A DNA stretch of 64,000 nt from the NCBI RefSeq assembly GCF_014356525.2, contig NC_052511.1, positions 49,615,975 through 49,679,974 on the forward strand, written 5' to 3'. Source of the DNA: Nilaparvata lugens. Its lineage: Eukaryota; Arthropoda; Insecta; Hemiptera; Delphacidae. The notes beneath the pieces are model-generated. The model was not told where the DNA came from. It searched no databases and saw only the letters and a list, made by a program, of their open reading frames with translations. Made by a program: the position numbers and the translations under genes. This document shows, in pieces, positions 46,003 to 57,314 of the stretch; the first letter of the stretch is position 1, and each line of letters starts with the position of its first letter.

Positions 46003-46208
46003 ACCCCTATTCTTATCATTCCTCTCCCTCATCTTCCTATTGTCCTCAGTGATTGTTGACCTTTATGGCTCCGCCCCCTTTCTGCCGTAGCGCGAAGCGC
46101 GGAGGCTCTTAACTCACCTGGGGGTGAAGCGCGAAGCGCTATTAAATTAACAAATCTATATTATTTCAAAGCTTTTAATAATAAAATAATGTATGAAAAT
46201 AAACTCAC
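46003..46208. other. Intron with a GC-rich palindromic patch
   Basis: 46085-46140 repeats GCGCGAAGCGC twice around an inverted arrangement, like Helitron 3' hairpins. No gene. Confidence 0.4.
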
Positions 46209-46471
46209 CGGCAGCTGTGAACGTAGGGGTAGGTAGACTCTGCAGGCCAGCATGCCGTTGTGTGAAGTAGACTAGTGGCGCGCCGTACGGCAGATGCGGG
46301 AAGTCAGAGGGGACCACAACGCGATCACAGTCCAGGCCCAACTCGCCACCTGCCGGGGATCCAGCGATCCGGAGACATGTACACGGCAGGCGAAGTGTGA
46401 GCATTATGACGTCACATGGAGTGGGGTTGTCTGTCGCGCCAAGGGTGAGGGTTAGGAGAGCGGTGAGCAGG
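46209..46471 (-). CDS. Extracellular LRR protein, N-terminal exon (signal peptide end, Cys-rich cap)
   Basis: This is the first visible exon of a secreted or surface LRR protein resembling insect chaoptin/artichoke. The reading from 46470 starts LLTALLTLTLGATDNP, a hydrophobic stretch that looks like the end of a signal peptide. A cysteine-containing N-terminal LRR cap follows (Cys in TPCDV, PCTC and LDCDR) and then the start of the repeats. The acceptor is a pyrimidine tract ending TTCCACAG at 46472; the donor is GTGAGTTT from 46208. The first base completes a codon begun upstream, so the initiator Met lies on an unseen exon above 46472. The exon ends one base into a codon, matching the next exon. 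The GC-rich coding contrasts with the AT-rich flanks. The LRR class is secure; the exact orthologue is a guess from repeat wording. Confidence 0.8.
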
Positions 46472-46819
46472 CTGTGGAAGAAACAGAGAATAGATTAATT
46501 AATTTATCTGTGAATACAGTTATCTAAATGTATTGGGATATACAGACTATCAAAAAGCTTACAAGGCTATACACTTGAGTCAAAACGTTTAGGGTGATAG
46601 GGACTGTGAAGAGAATCAATAATATGGCTAAGTTGAAACACATTTACACTCTGCTTCTTATCAATGAAGATTATAAAGATAAAAGATCGAGTGAGTAAAT
46701 TTCGTTGATCAACGATCTGTAATTCTGTATACCTGGTATGTTATTATATTTCTATCAATTCAAGGCCTGTGATCACAATAATAATTATAATTGAAAATAC
46801 TAATCATAATTGGATTGAT
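46472..46819. other. LRR intron or 3' flank of thioredoxin, nothing seen
   Basis: AT-rich, no repeat or exon recognised. Confidence 0.4.
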
Positions 46820-47136
46820 CTAGTTTGCAGCCACAGCCTTATCAATGAACTTTCGGAGTTTGTCGGTGTCCTGAAGACCCACAAGTCGTTCCTCGACTTT
46901 GCCATTGCGTATTACAAGTAGGACAGGTACAGAGCCAACGTCATAATCAAGAGCCAAGTCTGAATGCTCGTCGATATCAACTTTGGCTAGATCTACCTTT
47001 CCATTCGTTTCAGCAATCACACTCTCCAAACGAGGGGCAAGTGCTTTACAAGGATTACACCACGTGCAAAAAATCCACGACCCACGGGCTTCTTGCTGTT
47101 TTTTACTCTCTGGTTAAAGTCATCAGCGTCTTGAAC
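46820..47136 (-). pseudogene. Mitochondrial-type thioredoxin (Trx-2), last exon, frameshifted
   Basis: Thioredoxins reduce protein disulfides through a WCxxC dithiol. This minus-strand exon starts after a good acceptor (CATTTCAG). It reads VQDADDFNQRVKNSKKPV, like the start of the mature domain of mitochondrial thioredoxin 2. In a different frame from about 47062 it reads WCNPCKALAPRLESV and continues to AKVDIDEHSDLALDYDVGSV (with the cis-Pro), VGLQDTDKLRKF and a TAG stop at 46820. Between 47065 and 47083 the reading frame is lost: an extra G in a GGG run and about two missing bases around the T6 run remove the conserved VVVDFxA strand. The active site is WCNPC, not the usual WCGPC. Either this is a decaying gene copy, or homopolymer errors in the assembly broke a real gene. 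Exons for the mitochondrial targeting peptide were not found upstream. Confidence 0.75.
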
Positions 47137-47520
47137 CTGAAATGAATGTATGGTTGAAATACATCTTTAAAAATTAGATACTTTGGATCTGCTTGTAACT
47201 TTTTTTAAAATATTGACGCCGGAAACCACCCTTGCAGCTTGCATTATGTGCATTTTGACAAAACTTTTGCCGATTAGATTACACAATTTCTATGTAAAGT
47301 TAGCAGACGAGATACAACTTGTTTACCTAAATCAGTATAGACCAACCAAGAATATGTGTTGAAAATTTGAAGTTGATTGATCAATGCAATAGAAAGTAAT
47401 CGTGAAAGAAACCCATAAACGTATAACGCTCGTTGAACTAAATCTTGACTTGTAGTCTAGAGTTGAATTTGGACAGTTTTGGGCTTCAACCTGTGGTACT
47501 TTTCTGGAAGTTGTATTATT

Positions 47521-48109
47521 TTTCTTCTTCTTGTATGGCGCTACAGCCCATGGTGAGCCTTGGCCTCCGCAACTATCAAGCTCCACGCATCTCTATCGTT
47601 GACTATGCCTCTCTATCCCAAACTCCTAACATCATTCAGCACCTCATCCAGCCATCTTTTTCTGGGTCTCCCTCTTTGTCTCCTATTGTGAAGCCTTTTC
47701 CTCATCACAAATTTAGGATTTAAGGATCTGCCCGCAGTAACCCTTTCCATATGACCCAACCACCGGATTCTTAGAGCCTTTATGAATCGAACCACGGTCT
47801 GTCCTCCCCTCAGTTCTTCCAATTCCTTGTTGGAACGGATTCGCCATTCCAACCCTTGTCGTAATGGGCCATGAATTTCCCGCAGTACTCTTCTTTCGAA
47901 GACATGGAGTTTGTTTCTATCTTTATCTTTCTCTGTCATTGTCCATGTCTCCGAGCCATAGGTCACTACAGGGCATACTAAGCTGACGCATAATCTTATT
48001 TTCGCCTCTCTGCTAATCAGACGGCTTCTGAATAGGCTTGCATTTGCGTAAAATGCTCTATTTCCAGCTTGAATTCTTTCACAGATGGTCTCACTCATTT
48101 CGTTTTTCT
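47521..48109 (-). mobile_element. Non-LTR retrotransposon 3' fragment (RTE/CR1-like endonuclease-RT C-terminus)
   Basis: A 161-codon minus-strand frame (48098-47613) matches the C-terminal region of insect endonuclease/reverse-transcriptase elements. Recognisable pieces are LVCPVVTYGSETWTMTEKD, LRIRWLGHMERV and RRQRGRPRKRWLDEV. The 3' end reads on through AKAHHGL to a short GAA-rich tail. The fragment is flanked by a perfect 12-base target duplication, AGTTGTATTATT at 47509-47520 and 48110-48121. That fixes both ends and shows a 5'-truncated retrotransposition event. It inserted into an older repeat (a tail sequence also seen near 1930 and 51370). Confidence 0.9.
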
Positions 48110-48121
48110 AGTTGTATTATT

Positions 48122-48690
48122 CATTCAGAATAAATAAATAATAGTTGAACTACATTACAATTTCATGAGACAAGTGTTGTAGAATCTTCACATTGGCTAT
48201 AAGAACACTTGACATTGCACCATTCTCTGCAGTTCTTTGTTTTGTTTCATTTTTTGTGGAGTTTAAACGTGTAAGGGTGTGTCCGATCAGGCAGAAAACA
48301 AGTAGGCTTAACTCGTCCAGTTCAATTGACCATGAAATTGATTGGTTGGCGATTGACGCCACTTGAATGTACAACTCTATTTGTTCAATTTACACAGCTT
48401 GACAACAGGTACGGTACACTTTGTTTTGTGCCTGTTCCTTGACTATCACTTGATATAAAGTCTATCAATTCATTTGAGATGATACTCATTGGATTTAGAT
48501 GATTTGCAGCTTAAACCAATTTTAATACAATGAGCTTGGAGCTTGATGATTTAAAGCCTGAACCTCATTGATAAGTTCTCTCTCTCTCTCTCCAATGTTA
48601 GGGCGAGATCATTTTATCAGGTGGTATTCAGACGTTTTCAGAGTCGACAGGGCAGGAAGATCTCCGGTTGCAAACTCGAAGTAAATGAAC
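48122..48690. other. No gene seen
   Basis: Unique-looking AT-rich sequence with a short (CT)n at about 48578. Confidence 0.4.
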
Positions 48691-48768
48691 AAGAAGAAGA
48701 AGAAGAAGAAGAAGAAGAAGAAGAAGAAGAAGAAGAAGAAGAAGAAGAAGAAGAAGAAGAAGAAGAAG

Positions 48769-48798
<30 letters not shown>
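48691..48798. repeat. Perfect (AAG)36 microsatellite
   Basis: 108 uninterrupted bases of AAG; the Glu or Ser open frames through it are artefacts. Confidence 1.
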
Positions 48799-48799
<1 letters not shown>

Positions 48800-49435
48800 T
48801 CGAGAAATGAAGTATAGTTTATGAAGGAGAGAAGGATATGTAATAATATAATTATATTTGAGGCCTACCCATTCATATACAGTACTAGAAAAGCAGACTA
48901 GAAAAAGCACAATTGCGAATTAGAGCGTGCATACAGGCTATATATATATCGTGAAATTTACTTCAGTTTTCTACTGTCGGCATTTTCTACCAACACATTT
49001 TCTATGTTTACGATTCAATCAATGCTGCCAGTTTTAAGTGAATCTAACGGTAGAAGCGCACATACTGACCAAGACTGGACAGGCAGACGACACTGATATT
49101 CGTTGTAGTCCAGTTCACACGCATGCGTACTATTGAAAAAATACCGTATCATGAAATACGAGCCTCTTCTGTAGTATTATACATATATACTATTAGTCAT
49201 ATTGATTTAAACAAGCTATGTTTCAACAGTAGACTTTAGCATCTTCTGATGATGATATCATAAATTAGGTCATGTGTCAACAGTAGGCCTATTTATTTAT
49301 TGGATAGAGTAAACAATACAGTAGTCGGAAAAGAAAAAAAAGGCTATTGCCCAAAACTTCTTCAATTTCCTAATTTTGTCTCAAATTGTCCAAATATTAT
49401 GTAGGTTATGTGTCGACACTAGGCCTATTTATTTA
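48799..49435. other. No gene; non-LTR tail near 49330-49400
   Basis: AAAGGCTATTGCCCAAAACT matches tails at 37030, 59885 and 60670. The stretch ends in the gap. Confidence 0.45.
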
Positions 49436-49535
49436 NNNNNNNNNNNNNNNNNNNNNNNNNNNNNNNNNNNNNNNNNNNNNNNNNNNNNNNNNNNNNNNNN
49501 NNNNNNNNNNNNNNNNNNNNNNNNNNNNNNNNNNN
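49436..49535. other. Assembly gap of 100 N
   Basis: Unknown sequence at the left edge of the 49540-51300 duplication. Confidence 1.
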
Positions 49536-49539
49536 AGAG

Positions 49540-50087
49540 AAGAAGATGATGAAGAAGGAGAATAAGTTGATGATAAAGAGGAAAAAGCTGAAGCCGTTAA
49601 TATATCCAACTTACGTTTACATTGCCTCATACGTGCTGCAGAAAAAGAAGAAGAGGGAGAAGAAGAAGAAGAAGAAGAAGAAGAAGAAGAAGAAGAAGAA
49701 GACGTCGGAGAGAAGGATGAGGATGAGAAAGAGGTGTGGTGTGGTGTTGTGTGGTGAAGAAGAAGCTGGAAGATTTGAAGATTCAGAAAGGACAAAAAGA
49801 AGAAGAAATAGGCGGTACCTATTTGTAATCAACTACGTCTTATCCTTACATATACCATTCACCTCTTTAACTAGTAAGTGCATCGTATGTAGAGGCTATG
49901 AATAAAGTACAGTATATGTTCTGTACTTAGTCTTCAAGTACAGCACTGTATACAAGTATTTCAGTATTACGGTATACTATAGTGATACAGTTTACTTATT
50001 TCGGACTTTTAATGTTACCAAAATTTGGGAGAGATATAGTATAAGGTAATCTTAGTTTTTCTCTCACGATCTGTGCTTAATTTTAAA
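49540..50087. repeat. Duplicated block, copy 2 (partner 15960-16533)
   Basis: Same order as copy 1: GAA-rich part (with a longer GAA run at 49659-49702), TACATTGCCTCATACGTGC, then the 300-base segment up to TTTTAAACTAG. Confidence 0.8.
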
Positions 50088-50502
50088 CTAGTAGTTCTGT
50101 GAACAGTAGACCTCACGCAGTATTCTCATCCACAAGAACCTGATTGAAACTATAGACCTTATGGAAATACAGCAATAGACTGGCTTCACCACACATCTGT
50201 GTAATCACTTGTCAGCGATTTATGATGAATAATTCTATAGTCTGATTTTTACTCTAATATTGCGTATGAAGGAGGCTCCTTTTCCCTTTTATATTATCCT
50301 TGAAATGCAAATTTCCAAAAACCTTGTATATACGTCGACGCGCAATTAAAAAAGGAACATACCTGTCAAATTTCATGAAAATCTATTTCCGCGTTTCGCA
50401 GTAAATGCGCAACATATAAACATTTGAACATTCAAACATTTAAACATTAAGAGAAATGTCAAACCGTCGACTTGAATCTTAAACCTCACTTCGCTCGGTC
50501 AA
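50088..50502 (-). mobile_element. Family H1, uninterrupted copy
   Basis: Equivalent of the split element at 16534-18496 but without the two insertions. It joins directly to Helitron A at 50503. Confidence 0.65.
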
Positions 50503-50999
50503 TAAAAGCGAAATGGCACTCACTGACTGAATGACTCACTCACTCACTCACTCGCAGAACTAAAAATCTACCGGACCAATAAAGTTCAAATTTGGTAGGT
50601 ATGCTCAGTTGGCCCTTTAGAGGAGCACTAAGAACGGATTTGGAAAAATTTCCAAAGATACGCCCAGAATCTGCGTTTTCCAGCGTTTTTTCAGCTTTAT
50701 CGAGAACAAATGAACAGAAATTGTTAAAATTTAGTACAGAAGCTAAGCTAAGTGTAATAATGTTGTGTTGGAAGGAATTTGAAATAACGCCAAAGATACG
50801 CCCAAAATCAGCGTTTTCCAGAGTTTTTTTGTGCTTTCTCAGCTTTGACTTTCTGATGGAATGAAGCATGCTCAAACGAAAAATGCTGGAGAGCGAAGCG
50901 AGCCCGCTGATCTCATTTTTGGATGATCCAGCCGGGGGTCCAGGGGGCGGAGCTCCCTTGCTAGACGGATATGGCGAGCGAAGCGAGCCTGAAATCTAG
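50503..50999 (+). mobile_element. Helitron family A copy, 5' end shortened
   Basis: Begins AAAAGCGAAATGGCACTCAC without the TC(TA)n start and ends GCGAGCCTGAAATCTAG before T. A different interior from the 16677 copy. Confidence 0.7.
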
Positions 51000-52011
51000 T
51001 AATATAATAAAGGAAAGTACTGGCTTATGCTCGTACGGGATAGGAAATTCACGAATGACGCATCATATCATCTGAACTACTGGACTGATAACTTGAAATT
51101 TTACATATAGATTCTCAATTACTAACCGAAGATGGCTATAGGCCTATTCAATTTCTTCAAGATTTCAGTATGACAAGTTTTCAGTTTGTCAAGTTCTTAA
51201 TGAGACCCTCGCAAAGCTCGGATTACCTGCTAGTCAGTAATATTATGAAATTATCAGTTAACTATAATCAATGTTAACAATCTTAATATAATCTTATCTT
51301 ATAATGTCTTAAGTTAGAATTATCTCATTTTATTTTTATTTATTTGTTTAATCATTCAGAATTACACAAATTACAGAAAAGTACCACAGGCCTATAAGCC
51401 CAAAACGGCTCCAATTCTAATTTATACAAGAGTCCAAATAATGTAGATTATGTAGGTTATGTATTAAATAATGTAGGTTATGTGTCACTCAACATTCTTC
51501 AATTACACACCCGATTCATAATTATTCAAAACACACAAAAATCATTTTAAATTAAAAAGTCACTTCTAAATTGAATCAAATCAATCACAATTAATTAGAA
51601 AATTATTCCAAACTTTGAAAAAACTATAAAATTTTGAGACCGAAAAGACAAATACACTATTTAGAACATTATATCCTATAATATTAATCAATGAGCCTCA
51701 TAACTGATCAATTAACTTATTAGCCATCAATGTTAACTCATAATTTTACTTTGTACTCTGAATACTAAAAAGTAGCCCTTTCAGAATCAACAGTTGTATG
51801 TTTAAAACTGCAGCCACAAGAATATCCAACTTGAAAAATTGCATTTTAAATTTGAATTCATGAAATACGAATTCACATTTTCAGCATCAGAATCACGCAA
51901 TTAATTCAGCCAACATTTATCTAGGTTATGGCAATTTTCGGCACCTTCCAAGTATTCGAATCGTGTTCTCCACATTTTTTATAGCAACTAAAATTGCTGA
52001 AAAGGTTGAGG
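51000..52011. other. Duplicated block (to 51300) and AT-rich sequence, no gene
   Basis: 51001-51290 pairs with 19356-19650. 51360-51445 is a reverse copy of the repeat tail at 1890-1960. No coding signal. Confidence 0.5.
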
Positions 52012-52580
52012 TTGTTTTGCCACATTAACTTCTACTTCAGGTGCTGTTCAGTAAGAAAGAAAGAGATAAATAGAAATAGCGAATGAGAAAGAGAGATGAT
52101 GGAAAGTGAGATAGAACGAGAAGAAACAGAGAGAGAGAGGGAGTAACAGAAAGAGAGAGAGACTGAGAGAGAAAGAGAGAGAGTGTGAGTGAGTGAGTGA
52201 GAGTGTGAGTGAGAGATTGTTTTGCCACATTAAATTCTACTTCAGGTGCTGTTCAGTAAGAGAGAAAGAGAGAAATAGAAATAACGAATGAGAAAGAGAG
52301 ATGATGGAAAGTGAGATAGAACGAGAAGAAACAGAGAGAGAGGGAGTAACAGAAAGAGAGAGTGAGACTGGGAGAGATAGAGAGAGAGTGTGAGTGAGTG
52401 AGAGTGTGAGTGAGAGGTTGTTTTGCCACATTAACCTCTACTTCAGGTGCTGTTCAGTAAGAGAGAAAAGAAATAGAAATAACGAATGAGAAAGAGAGAT
52501 GATGGAAATGAGATAGAACGAGAAGAAACCGAGAAAGAGAGAGAGAGGAGTAACAGAAGAGAGAGAGCTGAGAGAGATAG
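52012..52580. repeat. Three tandem copies of about 210 bp with GA-rich bodies
   Basis: TTGTTTTGCCACATTAA...CTTCAGGTGCTGTTCAGTAAG starts at about 52011, 52218 and 52427; each is followed by (GA)n-rich sequence. Confidence 0.9.
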
Positions 52581-52708
52581 ATAGGTTGGTTGATTGATTG
52601 ATTGAGTACTTTATTCATGTAGATTACAATATATATGTTGATATCATTAGAAATGTTTGATTCTCGAATAATTCAAATTCAAAATTCAAATTCTGAGTTA
52701 TACCTCAC

Positions 52709-53515
52709 GACAGGGTGAGGTTCTCAGGTTGGGTAGATTTCAATTTGTCTAAATAACCTGAAAGATTAGGTTCAATTATGTTTCAATAGGGCAGGTTGAG
52801 TTTATACTTTTAAATGGCAATATGTTGATACCATTAGAAATGTTCGATTCTTGAATAATAAACACAAAAAATAATGAAAAGTTATTTGATCAGCTGTTTT
52901 AGCACACTTGAAATTTGGACAATATGAATGTCAACAATGCTTGTCGTCTCGACTGCGGAAATTCACACACAAACGAAAATGCACCTAAATAAAGCATGGC
53001 TCAATCTTTATTCTTGGAGTTTTTGAAGTAGCTCAAAATGTAGGATGGAACAGCTATTCTGTCATTATCAAGTTTTTGAATTTGAGTTAAAGACAAAAAT
53101 TATCATCCATGTTTAAAAGCCTTCAAATTTGTTGTGTTAACTTCAAATATAATTCATCTTAATACATAAGAGAGTTTATCACTGCTACTTTCAATGCATT
53201 TTCGATGATATCCGGTTATATCCTCAAAAAAGACTGTGTGAGTCAATTTCGTTGACCAACGAACTCAATCTGTATGATTCTTCTTGAGAATATGTGCTAG
53301 AAATTTCAAGTTGATTGATGAAAAAAGCATTCAAACGTTATCGTCGAAAATACACATAAACGGTTATCAATTCGATCTTCAAGTCAAAATTTGGATCTCG
53401 CTTTGCTCTTTCAACTATAATATTCCAATTAAGTTTGTAGCGTGAATGTTGATGTTGTGGAACATTTCCATAATTGAAGAGACTTGACATGACTTGACTT
53501 GTCAAAAATCCACTT
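52709..53515. repeat. 0.8 kb direct duplication, copy 1 (partner 54996-55797)
   Basis: CACGACAGGGTGAGGTTCTC through AAAAATCCACTTTAT is repeated 2.3 kb downstream with a few percent differences. No protein-coding frame. Confidence 0.9.
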
Positions 53516-54995
53516 TATCATACCAATGTGAAAATAATATATAATAAAAATAATATGGGTTTATTCCCAGTGTACCTATCCTTCTCTTTGAGGGTTAAGT
53601 TAAGTGTAAGAGAGGGCCGACTGCGCCCTGACTTCGCCCTCCTTGGTCAAAAATAAAGGCAGTCATTCTATTCTATTCTTCTCTCTAAATTCTCTATCTT
53701 CAATTTTCTCCTCTCCAGTGAAATTGGAAAATTTCTTATCCCATAATCATGCTGTGACCCATATCTTTAGTGAGGTCCACGTTATAATGACGGTGGAAAA
53801 AGATAGAACAGTGTTGCCGGTTCCCTGCCATGCCACTGCCTTCTATAGAGAATAGCTGGTGTAATGTATATCTCATTAACTACTGCTCTTTATTGTTTTA
53901 AATAATCTTGATCATTTTATTTAAATGTTCGTGAAACGGTATCTCATCAACCGGGAATATGTCAGGGAATTGTACGTTTTATGTGCAGTTTAGCGGGAAA
54001 TAACTTCTCACAAACAATACAAATACTTTATGTTTTCTTAGTTTCAAAACTTGACTGGTTGAAACCTATAAGGCTGTCTATTTAAGCCTAAATTTAATTG
54101 TCTGTTTAATTTCTGGTCTATTAAGCCGTCTTTTTACCCTGTCTATTGAAGGAGATTTTCATCTACTTAATTCAAATAAAACAAATTTCAAAAAAGAGGA
54201 TTCTTCCAATGAAACGCTAGTCCTGTTATTGAAAAAGGAATAAAGCGTGAACACAACAATCAGTAAAACTATATAAACTGATACTATATAAACTATAGAA
54301 ATACCACAGTTGTATAGATGTATTCTGGTTTTTTAATATTACGAACTTCATCTCAGGTGATTTAACCATAGAGAAAAGATACCGTTGAGCATTAGCTTAA
54401 GCTAATCTCTTTTCGTTATCTCTGCTTAAGCTAAATGTTCATTCATGCTGTAAACAACGTGATATGCAGAAAATTTCAATCAGAAAGGAAGCCATCTTCT
54501 ATCCATAATATTGGCCGTTGAACCATCAACAATCTCCAGTAAACTACATTCAAACTCTAGTAAAATATTATCTTCAATTCCCATAGTAGTAGAACAGAAT
54601 ACAAAATTGAGAAATGAGGAAACGGAGTTATATGATTGGTAGTTCGTTGCCATTGGTGGAAGGCTCTCATTGGAGGAGAGAATAGTAGGCCTACCAGGCG
54701 TGTTTCGGCTCGGCCAATCACAGGCTTCCACTACCGTGAATCAATTAGTTTGATTGATTTAATCAATCAGAGCAGGGGTCTTTTCCTACCACCTACTAAT
54801 CGTATGTCTTCATCTATACAAACTGACTTTTTATGTTCTACTGCTCCATGTTCAAGATTCTAGTTAATTGAAGATTGATGATAGTGTGAGAACCGAAAAT
54901 AGATTTCCTGATTCACAATAAATAAGTAGCTGTAACAGCTTCAAGTCGTTCTATTTCAAGGTGGGTTTTCGTTTGTGCATAAATGCCGTCGTCGA
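53516..54995. other. Repeat tails and MITE 1 piece, no gene
   Basis: 53580-53690 ends in a TTCTA repeat (see 12475). 53772-53850 is a MITE 1 left end (TAGTGAGGTCCACGTTATAA). 54620-54730 is the scattered CGGCCAATCACAG repeat. Confidence 0.45.
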
Positions 54996-55797
54996 CCACG
55001 ACAGGGTGAGGTTCTCAGATTGGGTAGATTTCAATTTGTCTAAATAACCTGAAAGATTAGGTTCAATTATGTTTTAATAGGGCAGGTTGAGTTTATACTT
55101 TTAATTGAATATATGTTGATATCATTAGAAATGTTTGATTCTCGAATAATAAACACAAATAATGGAAAGTTATTTGATCAGCTGTTTTAGCACACTTGAA
55201 ATTTGGACAATATGAATGTCAACAATGCTTGTCGTCTCGACTGCGGAAATTCACACACAAACGAAAATGCACCTAAATAAAGCATGGCTCAATCTTTATT
55301 CTTGGAGTTTTTGAAGTAGCTCAAAATGTAGGATGGAACAGCTATTCTGTCATTATCAAGTTTTTGAATTTGAGTTAAAGACAAAAATTATCATCCATGT
55401 TTAAAAGCCTTTAAATTTGTTGTGTTAACTTCAAATATAATTCATCTTAATACATAAGAGAGTTTATCACTGCTACTTTCAATGCATTTTCGATGATATC
55501 CGGTTATATCCTCAAAAAAGACTGTGTGAGTCAATTTCGTTGACCAACGAACTCCATCTGTATGATTCTTCTTGAGAATATGTGCTAGAAATTTCAAGTT
55601 GATTGATGAAAAAAGCATTCAAACGTTATCGTCGAAAATACACATAAACGGTTATCAATTCGATCTTCAAGTTAAAATTTGGAACTCGCTTTTCTCTTTC
55701 AACTATAATATTCCATTAAGTTTATAGCGTGAATGTTGATGTTGTGGAACATTTCCATAATTGAAGAGACTTGGAATGTTGTTAAAAATCCACTTTA
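54996..55797. repeat. 0.8 kb direct duplication, copy 2
   Basis: Partner of 52709-53515; it runs into the inverted-repeat element at 55760. Confidence 0.9.
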
Positions 55798-55978
55798 TTT
55801 AAATAAAAAATAATATTTTACAGGAGCATGCTTTCGTGTGTGCTCACACATCATCAGCTGTAAGTTACAGTGGTATGCAGCTGATGATGTGTGAGCACAC
55901 ACGAAGCATGCTCCTGTAAAATATTAATTTTTATTCGAATAAAGTGGATTTTTGACAACATTTTTCAAGTCTCTCCAA
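55760..55978. mobile_element. Inverted-repeat element with hammerhead-like core in each arm
   Basis: Arms of about 100 bases (GAGAGACTT..., AAATCCACTTTATT, TACAGGAGCATGC) around a 17-base loop. Each arm carries CTGATGA, a 5-bp stem (GTGTG/CACAC) and GAA(A/G): 55851-55857 to 55832-55835 on the minus strand, 55881-55887 to 55903-55906 on the plus. Confidence 0.7.
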
Positions 55979-56449
55979 TCATAATATTCAAGCCTGTCGA
56001 CAAAATTAATCGAAAGAAAAATGATGAAAAATTATATAAAGAACTACTACCATACCAAATAGCAACCATTAACAATCACCTGACATTGAATCACTATAAA
56101 GATGATCAACAACTAACAAAAATAACGGATTTTTTCACCACTATTGATAATTGATGAGCAATGGCTGTCTAGGAAACACTTTGTGACTCGGGAATTATTC
56201 AAGTGTAACGCTATGAATTACATTATAAATTACGCTATCCTCCATTCAGTTAGACGTTGATCACAAAGTAAAAAAGATTCCTTCTCTCTGCGTTGATTCA
56301 AAGCGTGAACCTGGTGCTGTTAGTTATTGTAACGTTATGAAGTGTGGTAGAGTTATTGACCTTATTTGTAGCGTTCAGGTGCGCGAAGAATTATGAGATA
56401 TTAATATTAATACTCTTCAATGTTTGATTCCATTACGAACTGCTTGTTA
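55979..56449. other. No gene seen
   Basis: Mixed sequence, short open frame without motif. Confidence 0.35.
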
Positions 56450-56666
56450 AATAATCACTCTTGAACAATTAATGACGACATAGCAGTCAGGTATTTATAA
56501 AAATAAAACCTATTAGCTTCTACTTACATTAGTGTAGTGCTTTCGGACACTAGGCCCTTCATCAACACTCAGTGAAGCTAAGTAGAAGCTTAAGCTTAAG
56601 TAATAGCTTTTATTTATATAAATACCTGACTGCTATGTCGTCATTAATTGTTCAAAAGTGATTATT
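56450..56666. mobile_element. Inverted-repeat element with hammerhead-like core in the loop
   Basis: Arms AATAATCACT(C/T)TTGAAC, ATGACGACATAGCAGTCAGG and AGCTTCTACTTA are inverted about a loop. On the minus strand the loop reads TTGATGA, a possible GGGC/GUCC stem, then GAAA (56565 down to 56541). Confidence 0.65.
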
Positions 56667-56706
56667 AATATTAACTGTAAAAAATGACACTAAATACATG
56701 AGATGA

Positions 56707-56843
56707 GCCGTTTGCACAGTCAAAGTTTAAACTAAATTTCATTTTAAACTTGATTAAATCCGTATTAAGTCTCGTTTGTTATAATGTGCTTTGAGTTTTA
56801 GCCACCAGCCGATTGAATCGAGCTTTGACTGTGCAAACGTCCT
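56707..56843. mobile_element. Short foldback MITE
   Basis: Ends CCGTTTGCACAGTCAAAG and CTTTGACTGTGCAAACG are inverted. Confidence 0.7.
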
Positions 56844-57149
56844 TAATCACTGTGTTACTAAATTACCTCTAGATTTAAACTTTTGTTTTATGTTCTTCAA
56901 CGAAGAGGAAGTAAAAAAAAGAGGAAGAAGAACAATAAATATTTTTTCAAAAAAGGAATATGAAGTAGAAATGAAGATGGAGTTACCTCTGTCTGATCCC
57001 CTACACTTTCAACAAAATTTTATTATCTTCCATCAATTTTCAATATCTTCTCTTTTCTCCTTCCTACTATTGTACATATTTTCTGCTAGTTTCAAATCCA
57101 TTCACTGAATTTTCAAATGTTTGCTATATGCATACTTCTATCACAACAG

Positions 57150-57314
57150 GGTCAGGCAATTTCGCAAAAGACACTTACCACCTAGGAACTTTGTGACAGA
57201 AAAAACATCGTGGGAAAACATACCATGGTTGAGGAATTGTAACAATTACCTTGATAACATTGTTTGTCCACTAGACAGTAATACTGCACAGTATATATGT
57301 ACTGTGATACAGTA
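57150..57314 (+). other. Open segment after an acceptor-like site, unidentified
   Basis: After TTCTATCACAACAG the frame reads RVRQFRKRHLPPRNF and on through WENIPWLRNCNNYLD to a stop at 57313. It is less repetitive than other frames here, but no family is recognised and no partner exon was found. Confidence 0.15.

Noticed and set aside
48621..48910. Poly-Glu and poly-Ser frames
   Set aside because: Translation of the (AAG)36 microsatellite.
56791..57108. 105-codon plus frame
   Set aside because: Low-complexity hydrophobic end, no family match, starts inside a foldback MITE.
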